DNA of 64,000 bases from Gulbenkiania mobilis (lineage in GTDB: Bacteria > Pseudomonadota > Gammaproteobacteria > Burkholderiales > Chromobacteriaceae): contig SMDA01000002.1 in NCBI GenBank assembly GCA_004346645.1, positions 248,001-312,000 of the forward strand. Direction: 5' to 3'. The position numbers and the translations under genes were made by a program. Below the pieces are notes generated by a model. It did not search any database. It saw nothing but the letters and a program-made list of their open reading frames with translations, and was not told where the DNA came from. Each line of letters starts with the position of its first letter. Position 1 is the first letter of the stretch. Of this stretch, positions 52,818-62,275 are shown piece by piece.

Positions 52818-53546
52818 TCAGGCCGCGTAATCGCCCCACAGCGTCTGCATCGCAGCCACTGCGGCTAGCGCGGCTGTCTCGGTGCGCAGAATGCGCGGCC
52901 CCAGCTTGAGGGGCGTCCAGCCAGCCGCCAGCGAGGCGGCCTCCTCGGCCTGCGACAGCCCGCCTTCGGGGCCGGCCATCAGCCACAACCGGCGCGGGGC
53001 GCTAGCCAGATCTGCCAGTCGTCGCGAACCCAGCGGAGACAGCAGCAGGTGGGCATCGGCTGGGGGCAGCGTGCGCAACCAAGCCTCCAGCGTCAGGATA
53101 GGGCGTACTTCGGGAAGCGTGTTGCGGCCGCACTGCTCGCAGGCTGCCAGCACGATCTCCTGCCAGCGGGCCACGCGTTTTTCTGCCCGCTCCCCCGCAA
53201 GCCGCACCACCGAGCGCGCGGTCGCCAGCGGCTGGAAGACGGTCACACCCATCTCCACTCCCTTCTGCAGCGTGAACTCCATGCGCTCGCCGCTGGAGAT
53301 CGCCTGCGCCAGGCCCAGCCACAGCGCCGATTCGCGTTCGACCGGCAGCAGCCGGGTGATCTGGCAGCTGGCGCTGCGCTTCTCCACCGTCAACAACCGT
53401 GCCTCGGCTTCGCCGCCCTGCCCGTTGAACAGCGTGATGGTATCGTCCGGGCGCAGGCGCAGCACGTGTACATGCCGCACCACGGTATCGGGCAGGGCGA
53501 GAGTTTGATCGGACGCAAGCGCGGCCTCTACGAAAAACCTGGGCAT
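52818..53546 (-). CDS. rsmE: 16S rRNA (uracil1498-N3)-methyltransferase
   Basis: A 242-residue SPOUT enzyme that methylates U1498 of 16S rRNA. MPRFFVEA, HVHVLRLRPDDTITLFNGQGGE (PUA-like part), KGVEMGVTVFQPLATARSV, and the knot motifs LLLSPLGSRRL, LMAGPEGGLSQAEE and LKLGPRILRTETAALAAVAAM are all present. The length is normal. Confidence 0.95.
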   Translation of the reverse strand: MPRFFVEAALASDQTLALPDTVVRHVHVLRLRPDDTITLFNGQGGEAEARLLTVEKRSASCQITRLLPVERESALWLGLAQAISSGERMEFTLQKGVEMGVTVFQPLATARSVVRLAGERAEKRVARWQEIVLAACEQCGRNTLPEVRPILTLEAWLRTLPPADAHLLLSPLGSRRLADLASAPRRLWLMAGPEGGLSQAEEAASLAAGWTPLKLGPRILRTETAALAAVAAMQTLWGDYAA

Positions 53547-53661
53547 GATGTATTGAAAGTCACTAGGGATGGCGGTATTTTGCGTTGTTTGCCCCGGTTA
53601 TACCAAGCGCCCGTCGGGGGCGAAAGGCGGGGCACGGCAGCAGTCAGCCAAGGAGAAGCGG

Positions 53662-54453
53662 ATGCAGGTGGTCGACCAGGTGATTCGTGTCGTGCGCGAG
53701 GTGGCGCAGACCGAGGTCATGCCCCGCTTCCTGCGGGTGGGCAGCAACCGCAAGACCGATGGCACCCTGTTTACCGAGGCGGACCTCGCCTGCCAGGCCG
53801 CGCTTGCCCACCTGCTGCCGCAGGTGCTGCCCCATCCTGTACTGGGCGAGGAGATGACCGACGAGGCCCAGCACGCCCTCTGGATGGCGCACCGCGACGG
53901 TCTGTGGGTCGTAGACCCGATCGACGGTACCACCAACTTCGTCAACGGCCTGCCCTACTTTGCCATCTCGGTAGCGCTGATGGTGGACGGCAAAAGCGAG
54001 CTCGGGGTGATCTACAACCCCGTGGCCGACGAAATGTTCTATGCCCGCCGTGGCAAGGGTGCCTATATGAACGGCATTCCGCTGCCGCTCAAGAAAACCC
54101 CCAACTGTATGAGCGATGCGATCGCCGGCGTGGAAGTGAAATACCTGCGCTCGGGCAAACTGGCCAACCGTCTCAACACGGTGGCACCATGCGGCAGCCA
54201 GCGCAACATGGGGGCCTCCACCCTGGACTGGTGTTCGCTTGCTTCCGGTCGCTACGACGTCTACCTGCACGGCGGCCAGCGTCTCTGGGATTATGCTGCG
54301 GGCGCGGTTATCCTTGAGGAAGCAGGCGGCCGCATCGCCAGCCTGGAGTCCGACGACTACTGGTCCGACCCACCCTGGAAGCGCTCCGCCATCGCCGCCC
54401 TGCACCCGCCGCTGTTCGAACAATGGCTACGCTGGGTACGGGCCAACCAGTAA
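53662..54453 (+). CDS. Inositol monophosphatase family protein (SuhB-like)
   Basis: 263 residues. The metal motifs are visible: the EE pair in GEEMTDE, DPIDGTTNFVNG (about 85-96) and the C-terminal WDYAAGAVILEEAGG. It hydrolyses inositol-1-phosphate or a related phosphomonoester; SuhB homologues also act in rRNA transcription antitermination. AAGGAG precedes ATG 53662 by 6 bases. Confidence 0.9.
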   Translation: MQVVDQVIRVVREVAQTEVMPRFLRVGSNRKTDGTLFTEADLACQAALAHLLPQVLPHPVLGEEMTDEAQHALWMAHRDGLWVVDPIDGTTNFVNGLPYFAISVALMVDGKSELGVIYNPVADEMFYARRGKGAYMNGIPLPLKKTPNCMSDAIAGVEVKYLRSGKLANRLNTVAPCGSQRNMGASTLDWCSLASGRYDVYLHGGQRLWDYAAGAVILEEAGGRIASLESDDYWSDPPWKRSAIAALHPPLFEQWLRWVRANQ

Positions 54454-54644
54454 GCGGACAGCCCTTCGCCCGGACACGCGGGGAACCCCCACACGCCTAA
54501 GCCGGTCCTACCCGGCCTTCCCTTTCATCCCGGCCGGCTCCTGCCGGCCCCATCATAGGACAGGCCATTGAGTACTGCAGCGGCGGTTTGCCTGCCCGGT
54601 CGTGCCCGGACACCTCTCTTGCCTTGCATCGACGGAGTGCGGTC

Positions 54645-55232
54645 GTGAGCACCGCCTCGCCTGCGCTCGCCCGTCTGCGGGCTGGCACGCAGGCCAGCCA
54701 TGCGGCGCTGGAGGCGGCTCTGCCCTTTGCGCAGGCCGGCTTTTCCGCACCGCACTACCTGCGTCATGTGGCCCGGGTGCACTGCTGGCTGCGCCCGCTG
54801 GAGGCCGTCCTGTGGCAGGCCGACTGGCCCGCTGCCCTTATGCTCGCGCCGCGACGGGACAAGGTCCGCTGGATCGAGGCCGACCTTATGGCAGGTGGCT
54901 GGACGGCAGCCGACCTCGCCACCCTGAAAGCAGTGGACTGGCTACCCGGCTCGCCCGGCCCGGCGGCACGCTTTGGTCTGGCCTACGTCGCCGAAGGCGC
55001 CACGCTGGGGGCCCGACACCTGTACCGGCGTCATGCCGCTGCCCTGACCCCCTTGCCGCTGCGCTGGTGGCAAGCGTATGGGGAAGCCACCGCGCCGCTG
55101 TGGAAGAACTTCCTGACCGTACTGGAGGATGCCCTCCCCACCGAAGCCGACCGGGCAGAGGCCACCCGCTGGGCCGCGGCCGCTTTCGATGCCTTCCGCC
55201 TCCATGTGGCCGCGCCGGCCGAAGGGCCCTGA
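54645..55232 (+). CDS. bphO: Biliverdin-producing heme oxygenase
   Basis: A 195-residue BphO-type heme oxygenase. TQASHAALEAALPFA carries the proximal heme His, and a helical repeat including GLAYVAEGATLGARHLYRR follows. It opens heme to biliverdin IXalpha. The start is GTG 54645 with GGAG 8 bases upstream. Its stop overlaps the phytochrome start (TGATG at 55230-55234), so chromophore synthesis is translationally coupled to the photoreceptor. Confidence 0.88.
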   Translation: MSTASPALARLRAGTQASHAALEAALPFAQAGFSAPHYLRHVARVHCWLRPLEAVLWQADWPAALMLAPRRDKVRWIEADLMAGGWTAADLATLKAVDWLPGSPGPAARFGLAYVAEGATLGARHLYRRHAAALTPLPLRWWQAYGEATAPLWKNFLTVLEDALPTEADRAEATRWAAAAFDAFRLHVAAPAEGP

Positions 55233-57409
55233 TGCAACAGAACACCTTTTTTCCGCCCGTCACCCTGCAGAACTGCGAGGACGAACCCATCCACCTGCCG
55301 GGCTCCATTCAGCCGCACGGTGCCCTGCTGGGCTTCGACGCTCAGGCACAGCTGCTGACACGGAGCGGGAATGCCGAGACGCTGCTCGGGCCACTACCCC
55401 CGCTGGGCGAAGGGTTGGCCGAAACGCACCTATCGCCCCAGGTGCGGGCCTTCATCGCCCGGCTGGCCGCCGGGGACGACACCGGCATGGAGACAGCCGA
55501 GCTGACGACTGGCGCCGTCTGCTACGACGTGGTGGCGCACTGGCATGAAGGCGTACTACTGGCCGAGTTCGAGGCGCGCCCGGCCGATGCGCCGCCACTG
55601 GCCCAGTTCGCCTTGCAGGCTCACCGCACCATCAGCCGCATCCAACGTCACCGCGAGCTGCAGGGGCTGCTGGAGGAGGCTGTGGAGGAAATCCGCCGCA
55701 TGACCGGGTTCGACCGGGTGATGGCCTACCGCTTTCGCAGCGACGACTCGGGCGAAGTGGTGGCCGAGGCCCGGCGCGACGATCTGGTCAGCTATCGGGG
55801 ACAGCGCTATCCGGCCTCGGACATTCCCGCCCAAGCAAGACGGCTGTACGTGGTAAACGCGATCCGCCTGATTGCAGATGTGGGTTACCGCCCGGTTCCC
55901 CTGGAGCCACAGCGGCATCCGGTCACGGGCGCGCCCTTCGACCTCAGTCACAGCGTGCTGCGCAGCGTGTCCCCCATCCATTGCGAATACTTGGGCAACA
56001 TGGGGGTGGCGGCCTCGATGAGCATTTCGATCGTGATCGACGGCCGGCTGTGGGGACTGTTCGCCTGCCACCACATGACCCCGCGCGTCGTGGCGCACGC
56101 GGTGCGGATGGCCGCCCAGCTTTTGTCGCAGATGTGCGGTGTGGTGATCGAGCGCGTGGAGTCGGCCAACCGCCGCGCCCTGCAGGCTCAGGTGTCCGAA
56201 CGGCGCACCGCGCTGGTGGAGGCCGCGATGCGTACGCCCGACCTGGTGCATGCGCTGACGCGCAATGCGCTGAACGTTCGCCATCTTGTGCCGTGCGACG
56301 CCGCGGCGGTGTTGCTCAAGGATGAAACAGTGGTGTTGTCCGATGCGCCGCTGGACGCCTTCGTGGGCGACATCGTGCGCCGCCTGGAGGACGAGACGGT
56401 AGGCGAGGTGTTCCATACCGACCACTGGACACCGACCGCGGGGGTGGACCCGCACGGATTTTTCGGCGTGCTGGCGATCCCCTTCAGCCGCGACGAGGGC
56501 GGCTGGGTGATCTGGCTGCGTCAGGAACAGGTGCAGTCGGTCAAATGGGGCGGCAAGCCGGAAAAGTCTCTCAGCTACGGTCCGTCCGGCGCCCGGCTGA
56601 CGCCGCGTGGTTCGTTCGATGCCTGGACCGAAGTGGTGCGTGAAACCTCGCTGCCGTGGTTGGCCGAAGAAGTGGAGCAGGCCCGGGCCCTGCGCGGCGA
56701 GCTGGTGGAGCTGTGCCTGAGCCGGCTGGTGGAAACCGACCGCATGCGCCACCGATTCCTGGCAATGCTGGGACACGACCTGCGCGATCCGCTGCAGGCC
56801 ATCAGCATGGCAGCAGGCATCCTGACCCGCTCCAGCCATGCAGCCTCGGCGCGGGTGGGCGGTCGCATCGGCAACGCCAGCCGGCGCATGGAGCGCCTGA
56901 TCACCCAGCTACTGGACCTCAGCCGCTTGCAGGCCGGGCTGGGGCTGCCCTTGAACCGCAGCCCGCAGCCGTTGACGGCACTGACCGAGGAACTGCTGCA
57001 GGAGGTGCAGCTGGCGTATCCGCAACTGGCGCTGCATGCCGCCTTGGCTCCGGACCTTTCGGCACAGGTGGACCCGGACCGGTACGGCCAGATGCTGCTC
57101 AACCTCGTCAGTAATGCCCGCAGCCACAGCAAGCCAGGCATGCCGATCACGGTTAGCTTGGCCGAAGAAGACGGGCAAGCGGTGTTGGCCGTGGGCAACG
57201 CTTCGGCCCCGTTGCCCCCCGGCATCAACAGCCAGCTCTACAAGCCCTTCAAGTCTGGCGGGCCCAACGCCCGCAACAAGGGCGGCCTGGGCCTGGGGCT
57301 CTTCATTACCTATCACATGGCGGCCGCCCACAGCGGACACCTGGCGCTGGATTATCAGGACGGCCGGGTGGTGGCTACGCTGAGGCTACCCTTGCAACCT
57401 CCGGTCTGA
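55232..57409 (+). CDS. bphP: Bacteriophytochrome histidine kinase
   Basis: A 725-residue red/far-red sensor. Cys15 in LQNCEDEPIHLPGSIQPHG is the biliverdin attachment site. PAS (about 15-115), GAF (about 135-300, with PASDIPAQARRLY and SPIHCEYLGNMGV), PHY (about 310-480, tongue TPRGSFDAW), HisKA (phosphorylated His in LGHDLRDPLQAISM, about 515) and HATPase (NLVSNARSHSKPG; GGLGLGLFI) follow in order. No response regulator is encoded nearby. Two uptake-like words lie inside. Confidence 0.93.
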   Translation: MQQNTFFPPVTLQNCEDEPIHLPGSIQPHGALLGFDAQAQLLTRSGNAETLLGPLPPLGEGLAETHLSPQVRAFIARLAAGDDTGMETAELTTGAVCYDVVAHWHEGVLLAEFEARPADAPPLAQFALQAHRTISRIQRHRELQGLLEEAVEEIRRMTGFDRVMAYRFRSDDSGEVVAEARRDDLVSYRGQRYPASDIPAQARRLYVVNAIRLIADVGYRPVPLEPQRHPVTGAPFDLSHSVLRSVSPIHCEYLGNMGVAASMSISIVIDGRLWGLFACHHMTPRVVAHAVRMAAQLLSQMCGVVIERVESANRRALQAQVSERRTALVEAAMRTPDLVHALTRNALNVRHLVPCDAAAVLLKDETVVLSDAPLDAFVGDIVRRLEDETVGEVFHTDHWTPTAGVDPHGFFGVLAIPFSRDEGGWVIWLRQEQVQSVKWGGKPEKSLSYGPSGARLTPRGSFDAWTEVVRETSLPWLAEEVEQARALRGELVELCLSRLVETDRMRHRFLAMLGHDLRDPLQAISMAAGILTRSSHAASARVGGRIGNASRRMERLITQLLDLSRLQAGLGLPLNRSPQPLTALTEELLQEVQLAYPQLALHAALAPDLSAQVDPDRYGQMLLNLVSNARSHSKPGMPITVSLAEEDGQAVLAVGNASAPLPPGINSQLYKPFKSGGPNARNKGGLGLGLFITYHMAAAHSGHLALDYQDGRVVATLRLPLQPPV

Positions 57410-57432
57410 CCGGCCGGCCCGGCGCGGTGGTA

Positions 57433-58362
57433 CTAGGCCGCGCCCGCGGCGCGCCGTCGGCCCAGCACCTGCATCACCCCCGCGCCCGAGTAGAGCAGCA
57501 GCGCCGACCAGATCAGAGCGAATCCCACTAGCCGCGCCACGTCGAAGGGTTCGTGGTACAACAGCACGCCCAGCATCAACTGCATGGTCGGGCCGATGTA
57601 CTGGATCAGCCCCATGGTGGCCAACTTCAGGCGCCGAGCCCCGGCCGCAAACATCAGCAGCGGAATGGCGGTGACGATGCCGCCCCCGATCAGCAGACCA
57701 TCGGTCAATGCCCCCTGGTGCCCGAAGGCACCCTGTCCCTGCACCGCAAACCACCCCAGCGCTGCCAGCGCCACCGGCAGCATGAGGAAGGTTTCCAGCG
57801 CCAGCCCCTCCAGCGACGCGAGGGGGGCCTTTTTGCGCAGCAGCCCGTAGATGCCAAAGCTGGCGGCCAGGCCCAGCGCCACCCAAGGCACCGCGCCCAC
57901 GCGCACCGTCAGCCACATCACCCCCAACCCCGCCAGCAACACCGCCAGCGCCTGCGGTCGCGTCAGCCGTTCGCCGAGAAACAGCCGTCCCAGCAGCACG
58001 TTGACCAACGGGTTGATGAAGTAACCCAGGCTGGCCTCCACCACCCGGCCATCGTTCACCGCCCAGATGTAGATCAGCCAGTTGGCCGAAAGCATCAGCG
58101 AGGAGGCCATGAACAGCCCCACGCGGCGCGGGCTCTGCAGCGCAGGCCGCAGCCATGCCCAGTGCTGACGGACCAGCAGGATCAGCGCCACGAATACTGC
58201 GGACCAGACGATGCGGTGACACAGGATCTGCAGTGCCGACACGCTCGCCAGCGGCTTCCAGTAGAGGGGGAACAGGCCCCAGCAGAAATAGGCGCCCACG
58301 GCATAGAGGACGCCGCGCCCGGTTTCGGAAGTTGAGGAAGCGGAGGAGGAAGGGGAGGACAT
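57433..58362 (-). CDS. rarD: RarD-type EamA permease
   Basis: A 309-residue protein with ten membrane helices in two EamA repeats. GVLYAVGAYFCWGLFPLYWKPL opens repeat 1, and NPLVNVLLGRLFLGERLTRPQ and PTMQLMLGVLLYHEPF carry the typical (L/F)GE and (Y/H)EP turns. RarD proteins are linked to chloramphenicol sensitivity, with an unknown natural substrate. The start is taken at ATG 58362; the ribosome site is weak. A Ser-rich N-terminus precedes helix 1. Confidence 0.88.
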   Translation of the reverse strand: MSSPSSSASSTSETGRGVLYAVGAYFCWGLFPLYWKPLASVSALQILCHRIVWSAVFVALILLVRQHWAWLRPALQSPRRVGLFMASSLMLSANWLIYIWAVNDGRVVEASLGYFINPLVNVLLGRLFLGERLTRPQALAVLLAGLGVMWLTVRVGAVPWVALGLAASFGIYGLLRKKAPLASLEGLALETFLMLPVALAALGWFAVQGQGAFGHQGALTDGLLIGGGIVTAIPLLMFAAGARRLKLATMGLIQYIGPTMQLMLGVLLYHEPFDVARLVGFALIWSALLLYSGAGVMQVLGRRRAAGAA

Positions 58363-58684
58363 GAATGGTGTACCGGCCTTGGACCCGGATAAAACAGAAA
58401 GCCTAAAGGCTTGGCCGGCCGCGCTCAACCTGACACGGCGAAAAGACTGTTCGCCTGAGGGAACAGTAGCCTTTATCCCTGCGCCATGCTGCGCTGGCGA
58501 AAAAGCCTCAGCTCTTTGCCGGATGCAGGCAGTTATGCGTCAACCATTTTGACGTTGACGTTTACGTTAACTATAGTTTCCGGATGCTGCCCGTACCGTC
58601 TACAACAAAAGAACAAGCCCGGCTCACAAGGCCCTCTGCGGCGGCAGTCGCCACAAGCGAACACATACAGATGGAGGAGAAACC
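58363..58684. promoter_or_regulatory. 322-bp intergenic region with indolepyruvate oxidoreductase promoter
   Basis: A divergent region between rarD and the oxidoreductase. Apart from the plus-strand promoter at 58549-58577 and the oxidoreductase ribosome site, I see no gene: short frames here lack ribosome sites. TSS to ATG would be about 100 nt. Confidence 0.6.
58549..58577 (+). promoter_or_regulatory. Promoter with an operator-like palindrome in the spacer
   Basis: -35 TTGACG (58549-58554), 17-bp spacer, -10 TATAGT (58572-58577). The spacer is almost filled by the 16-bp imperfect palindrome TTGACGTTTACGTTAA (58555-58570). This placement and the ACGTxxACGT core resemble sites of MerR-family regulators such as LiuR of branched-chain amino-acid breakdown; that assignment is an inference. 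Confidence 0.6.
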
Positions 58685-61600
58685 ATGTCGATCCGTCACG
58701 TCGATCTGGAAGACAAGTACACCGCCCCCACCGGCGAAGTCTTCATGACCGGCATACAGGCGCTGGTGCGCCTGCCGATGCTGCAGCAGGACCGCGACCG
58801 GGCCGCCGGCCTGAACACCGCCGGTTACGTCACCGGTTACCGCGGCTCACCCCTAGGCAACGTGGACCAGGCCATGCAGAAGGCGGGCCCGTACCTCAAG
58901 GACCACAACGTGGTCTTCCACCCGGGCCTGAACGAGGACCTGGCAGCCACCGCTGTTTGGGGCACGCAGCAGGTCAACCTGTTTGAAGGTGCCAAGGTGG
59001 ACGGGGTCTACGCGCTCTGGTACGGCAAGGGACCGGGCGTGGACCGCTCCGGCGACGTACTCAAGCACGGCAACGCTGCCGGCAGCAGCCGTCATGGCGG
59101 CGTGCTGATCGTGGCTGGGGACGACCATGCGGCCAAGTCGTCCACCTTCCCCCACCAGTCCGACCACATCCTGGCTGCCAGCATGATTCCGGTGCTCAAC
59201 CCGTCCGGCGTGCAGGAGGTGATCGACTACGGCCTGCACGGCTGGGCGATGAGTCGCTATTCGGGCTGCTGGGTGTCGATCAAGGCAATTTCCGACACTA
59301 TTGAAAGCTCTGCCATCGTTGACATCAGCCCCGAGCGGCTGGAATGCCGCATTCCGGCAGACTTTCCCATTCCCGAGGACGGGCTGAACATCCGCTGGCC
59401 CGACCCGCCGCTGGCGCAGGAAAAACGTTTGCTGCACCATCGCCTGTATGCGGCGCTGGCGTATGCGCGCGAGAACCGTCTCAACCGCCTCGTGCTGGAT
59501 TCGCCCAATGCCCGGCTGGGCATCATTACCACTGGCAAGAGCTATCTGGACGTGATGCAAGCGCTGGACGATCTGGGCATCGACGAAGCGCTGGCGGCCG
59601 ACATCGGCCTGCGCATTTTCAAAGTGGGCATGGTGTGGCCGCTGGAGCCCGAGGGCGTGCGCCACTTTGCCGAGGGGCTGGACGAGATTCTGGTGGTGGA
59701 GGAGAAGCGCCAGATCATCGAATACCAGCTCAAAGAACAGCTCTACAACTGGCGCGATGACGTGCGCCCGCGGGTGGTGGGCAAATTCGCCGAGAAGGGC
59801 GAATGGGCGCTTCCCCACGGCGACTGGTTGCTGCCGGCGGCGGGCGAGCTGACACCGGCGATGATCGCCCGTGCTATTGCCAGTCGCCTGGCCCTGGTGT
59901 TCGATAGCCCGGTGATCCACGACCGCCTGAAGTTCTACGATGACAAGGAAGCCCAACTCGTGCGGCCGCGTGAGGCGCTGCCGCGCGTGCCCCATTACTG
60001 TTCGGGCTGTCCGCACAACACCTCGACCAAGGTGCCCGACGGCAGCCGTGCCATCGCCGGTATCGGCTGTCACTACATGGCCAACTGGATCGAGGCCGAC
60101 AGTACCAAAACCTTCAGCCAGATGGGGGGCGAAGGCGTGCCGTGGATCGGCCAAGCCCCCTTCACCGAAACGCGCCATGTGTTCGCCAATCTGGGGGACG
60201 GAACCTACTTCCACTCGGGACTGATGGCGATCCGCGCAGCCGTGGCTGCCCGCGTCAACATCACCTACAAGATTCTCTACAACGATGCGGTGGCGATGAC
60301 TGGTGGCCAGAACGTGGACGGTTACCTGGACGTACCGATGATGACCCGGCAACTCGCGGCCGAAGGGGTGAAGCGCATCGTCATCACCAGCGACGACCCG
60401 GACAAGTACCAGAACGCGCAAGGCTTGGCCGAAGGAGTGCAGGTGTTCCATCGGCGCGAGCTCGACCGTCTGCAGCGCGAACTGCGCGAGACCGAAGGCA
60501 CCACCATCCTGATCCACGACCAGACCTGCGCGGCCGAGAAGCGGCGGCGGCGCAAGCGTGGCACCTTCCCCGACCCTAACAAGCGCGTCTTCATCAACGA
60601 GCGGGTGTGCGAAGGCTGCGGCGACTGCAGTGCCAAGTCTGGCTGTCTGTCGGTGCTGCCGGTGGAGACCCCGCTGGGACGCAAGCGCCGGATCGACCAG
60701 TCCTCGTGCAACAAGGACTACTCGTGCGTGGAAGGCTTCTGCCCGAGCTTCGTCACCGTCGAGGGCGGCACGCTCAAGAAGCCGGCGGGCGCTTCGGCCA
60801 ACCTCGATAGCCTGCCGCCCCTGCCGGCCCCGGCCCTGCCATCGTCGGCCAGCCCCTACGGCATCATGGTGACCGGCGTAGGCGGCACAGGCGTGGTGAC
60901 CATCGGTCAGGTACTTGGCATGGCCGCGTATCTGGACGGCAAGGGCGTAACGGTGCTGGACATGGCCGGCCTGGCCCAGAAGGGCGGCTCGGTGTGGTCA
61001 CACGTGCGGATTGCCGATGACCGGCACGCATTGCATGCGGTGCGGATCGCGGCGGGCGACGCCAACCTGGTGCTTGGCTGCGACCTGGTGGTGACTGCGG
61101 CGGAGGAGGCGCTGGCCAAAATGCGTGAGGGCTTCAGCCACGCCGTGGTCAACAGCTACGAATCGCCGACCAGCGCCTTCCTGAAGAACCCGGATGTACG
61201 CTTTCCGGCCCGCTCCATGAAGGAGGCTGTGATCGAGGCGGTGGGCAGCGGCCACTACAACGAGGTAAATGCGACCCGCCTGGCCACCACCCTGATGGGT
61301 GATGCGCTCGCCACCAACATGTTCATGCTGGGCTTTGCGTGGCAGAAGGGGTTGGTGCCGGTATCGCTGGAAGCGATGATGGCCGCGATCGAACTCAATG
61401 GCGCTGCGGTGAAGTTCAACCAGGCAGCCTTCCTGTGGGGCCGACACGCCGCGCACGACCTGGCACGCGTGGAGGCGCTGGTTACGCCCAGTGCGGTGGT
61501 GCAGTTTGTCCCGCGCGAAACGCCGGATGCCCTGGCCCACCACCGCGCCACCCTGCTGACCGTTTACCAGAACGAGCGGTTGGCCGAACGCTACCGTAGC

Positions 61601-62170
61601 TTGGTGGCCCGGGTACGGACGGCAGAAGAGGCCGTCAAGCCCGGCAGTACCGCACTAACGCTGGCGGTGGCCCGCGCTTACTACCATGTGCTGGCGTACA
61701 AGGACGAGTACGAAGTGGCCCGCCTCTACACCGACGGCGAATTCCAGCGCGACCTCACTACCACTTTCGATGGGACGCCCCGGCTCACCTTCCATTTGGG
61801 GGCAAGCTGGATGACCGGCCATCAGGCGAAGAAAGTCAGCTTCGGACCGTGGATCTTCAAAGCGATGAAGGTGCTCACGCGGCTGCGCGTGCTGCGTGGC
61901 ACGGCGTTCGACCCGTTTGCCTGGCAGGCCGACCGCAAGCTTGACCGCGCTTTGATCGGCGAGTTCGAAGGACTGCTGGAAGAACTGCTGGCCGGGCTGC
62001 AGGCCGACAAGCTGGGCACTGCCGTGGAAATGGTGAAGGTATACGAAGGCATGCGTGGTTTCGGCCACGTGAAGGCCCGCAATGTGGCCGCCGGCCGCCA
62101 GCGCCTGGAAGTATTGCGGCGAGGGGGTACCCCAACCGCCAGGGCCAGCGTCTCGGGCGTCGCCGCATGA
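58685..62170 (+). CDS. Indolepyruvate ferredoxin oxidoreductase (fused subunits)
   Basis: A 1161-residue thiamine-diphosphate enzyme converting aryl- or branched-chain 2-oxoacids to acyl-CoA with reduction of ferredoxin. The N-terminal pyruvate-oxidoreductase-like domain starts GEVFMTGIQALVRLPMLQQD. The ThDP region includes GLGDGTYFHSG-like NLGDGTYFHSGLMAIRAA and NDAVAMTGGQNVDG. Two cysteine clusters for iron-sulfur binding lie at about 641-653 (CEGCGDCSAKSGC) and 677-690 (CNKDYSCVEGFC). The gamma domain (GVGGTGVVTIGQVLGMAA) is at the C-terminal side. GGAGG precedes the ATG. Confidence 0.94.
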   Translation: MSIRHVDLEDKYTAPTGEVFMTGIQALVRLPMLQQDRDRAAGLNTAGYVTGYRGSPLGNVDQAMQKAGPYLKDHNVVFHPGLNEDLAATAVWGTQQVNLFEGAKVDGVYALWYGKGPGVDRSGDVLKHGNAAGSSRHGGVLIVAGDDHAAKSSTFPHQSDHILAASMIPVLNPSGVQEVIDYGLHGWAMSRYSGCWVSIKAISDTIESSAIVDISPERLECRIPADFPIPEDGLNIRWPDPPLAQEKRLLHHRLYAALAYARENRLNRLVLDSPNARLGIITTGKSYLDVMQALDDLGIDEALAADIGLRIFKVGMVWPLEPEGVRHFAEGLDEILVVEEKRQIIEYQLKEQLYNWRDDVRPRVVGKFAEKGEWALPHGDWLLPAAGELTPAMIARAIASRLALVFDSPVIHDRLKFYDDKEAQLVRPREALPRVPHYCSGCPHNTSTKVPDGSRAIAGIGCHYMANWIEADSTKTFSQMGGEGVPWIGQAPFTETRHVFANLGDGTYFHSGLMAIRAAVAARVNITYKILYNDAVAMTGGQNVDGYLDVPMMTRQLAAEGVKRIVITSDDPDKYQNAQGLAEGVQVFHRRELDRLQRELRETEGTTILIHDQTCAAEKRRRRKRGTFPDPNKRVFINERVCEGCGDCSAKSGCLSVLPVETPLGRKRRIDQSSCNKDYSCVEGFCPSFVTVEGGTLKKPAGASANLDSLPPLPAPALPSSASPYGIMVTGVGGTGVVTIGQVLGMAAYLDGKGVTVLDMAGLAQKGGSVWSHVRIADDRHALHAVRIAAGDANLVLGCDLVVTAAEEALAKMREGFSHAVVNSYESPTSAFLKNPDVRFPARSMKEAVIEAVGSGHYNEVNATRLATTLMGDALATNMFMLGFAWQKGLVPVSLEAMMAAIELNGAAVKFNQAAFLWGRHAAHDLARVEALVTPSAVVQFVPRETPDALAHHRATLLTVYQNERLAERYRSLVARVRTAEEAVKPGSTALTLAVARAYYHVLAYKDEYEVARLYTDGEFQRDLTTTFDGTPRLTFHLGASWMTGHQAKKVSFGPWIFKAMKVLTRLRVLRGTAFDPFAWQADRKLDRALIGEFEGLLEELLAGLQADKLGTAVEMVKVYEGMRGFGHVKARNVAAGRQRLEVLRRGGTPTARASVSGVAA

Positions 62171-62173
62171 GAC

Positions 62174-62201
62174 AGGCCCGCAAGGTTCACCTTGCGGGCC
62201 T
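62174..62201. repeat. 12-bp hairpin just after the oxidoreductase stop
   Basis: AGGCCCGCAAGG (62174-62185) and CCTTGCGGGCCT (62190-62201) are perfectly complementary around TTCA. No T-run follows; the true terminator is 27 bp further on. Confidence 0.7.
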
Positions 62202-62227
62202 ACTGCAATGTTGAGGGTGGTCTTGAC

Positions 62228-62253
62228 ACGCGGGCACAGGCCCGCGTTTTTTT
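62228..62253 (+). terminator. Terminator of the oxidoreductase gene
   Basis: ACGCGGGC (62228-62235) pairs with GCCCGCGT (62240-62247) around ACAG and is followed by seven T (62247-62253). Confidence 0.92.
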
Positions 62254-62275
62254 CACCCTCGGCCAAGCGCTGCCT

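Noticed and set aside
54532-54549. GGCCGGC/GCCGGCC hairpin as a terminator after suhB
   Set aside because: No T-run follows, and the G+C-rich gap can form such stems by chance.
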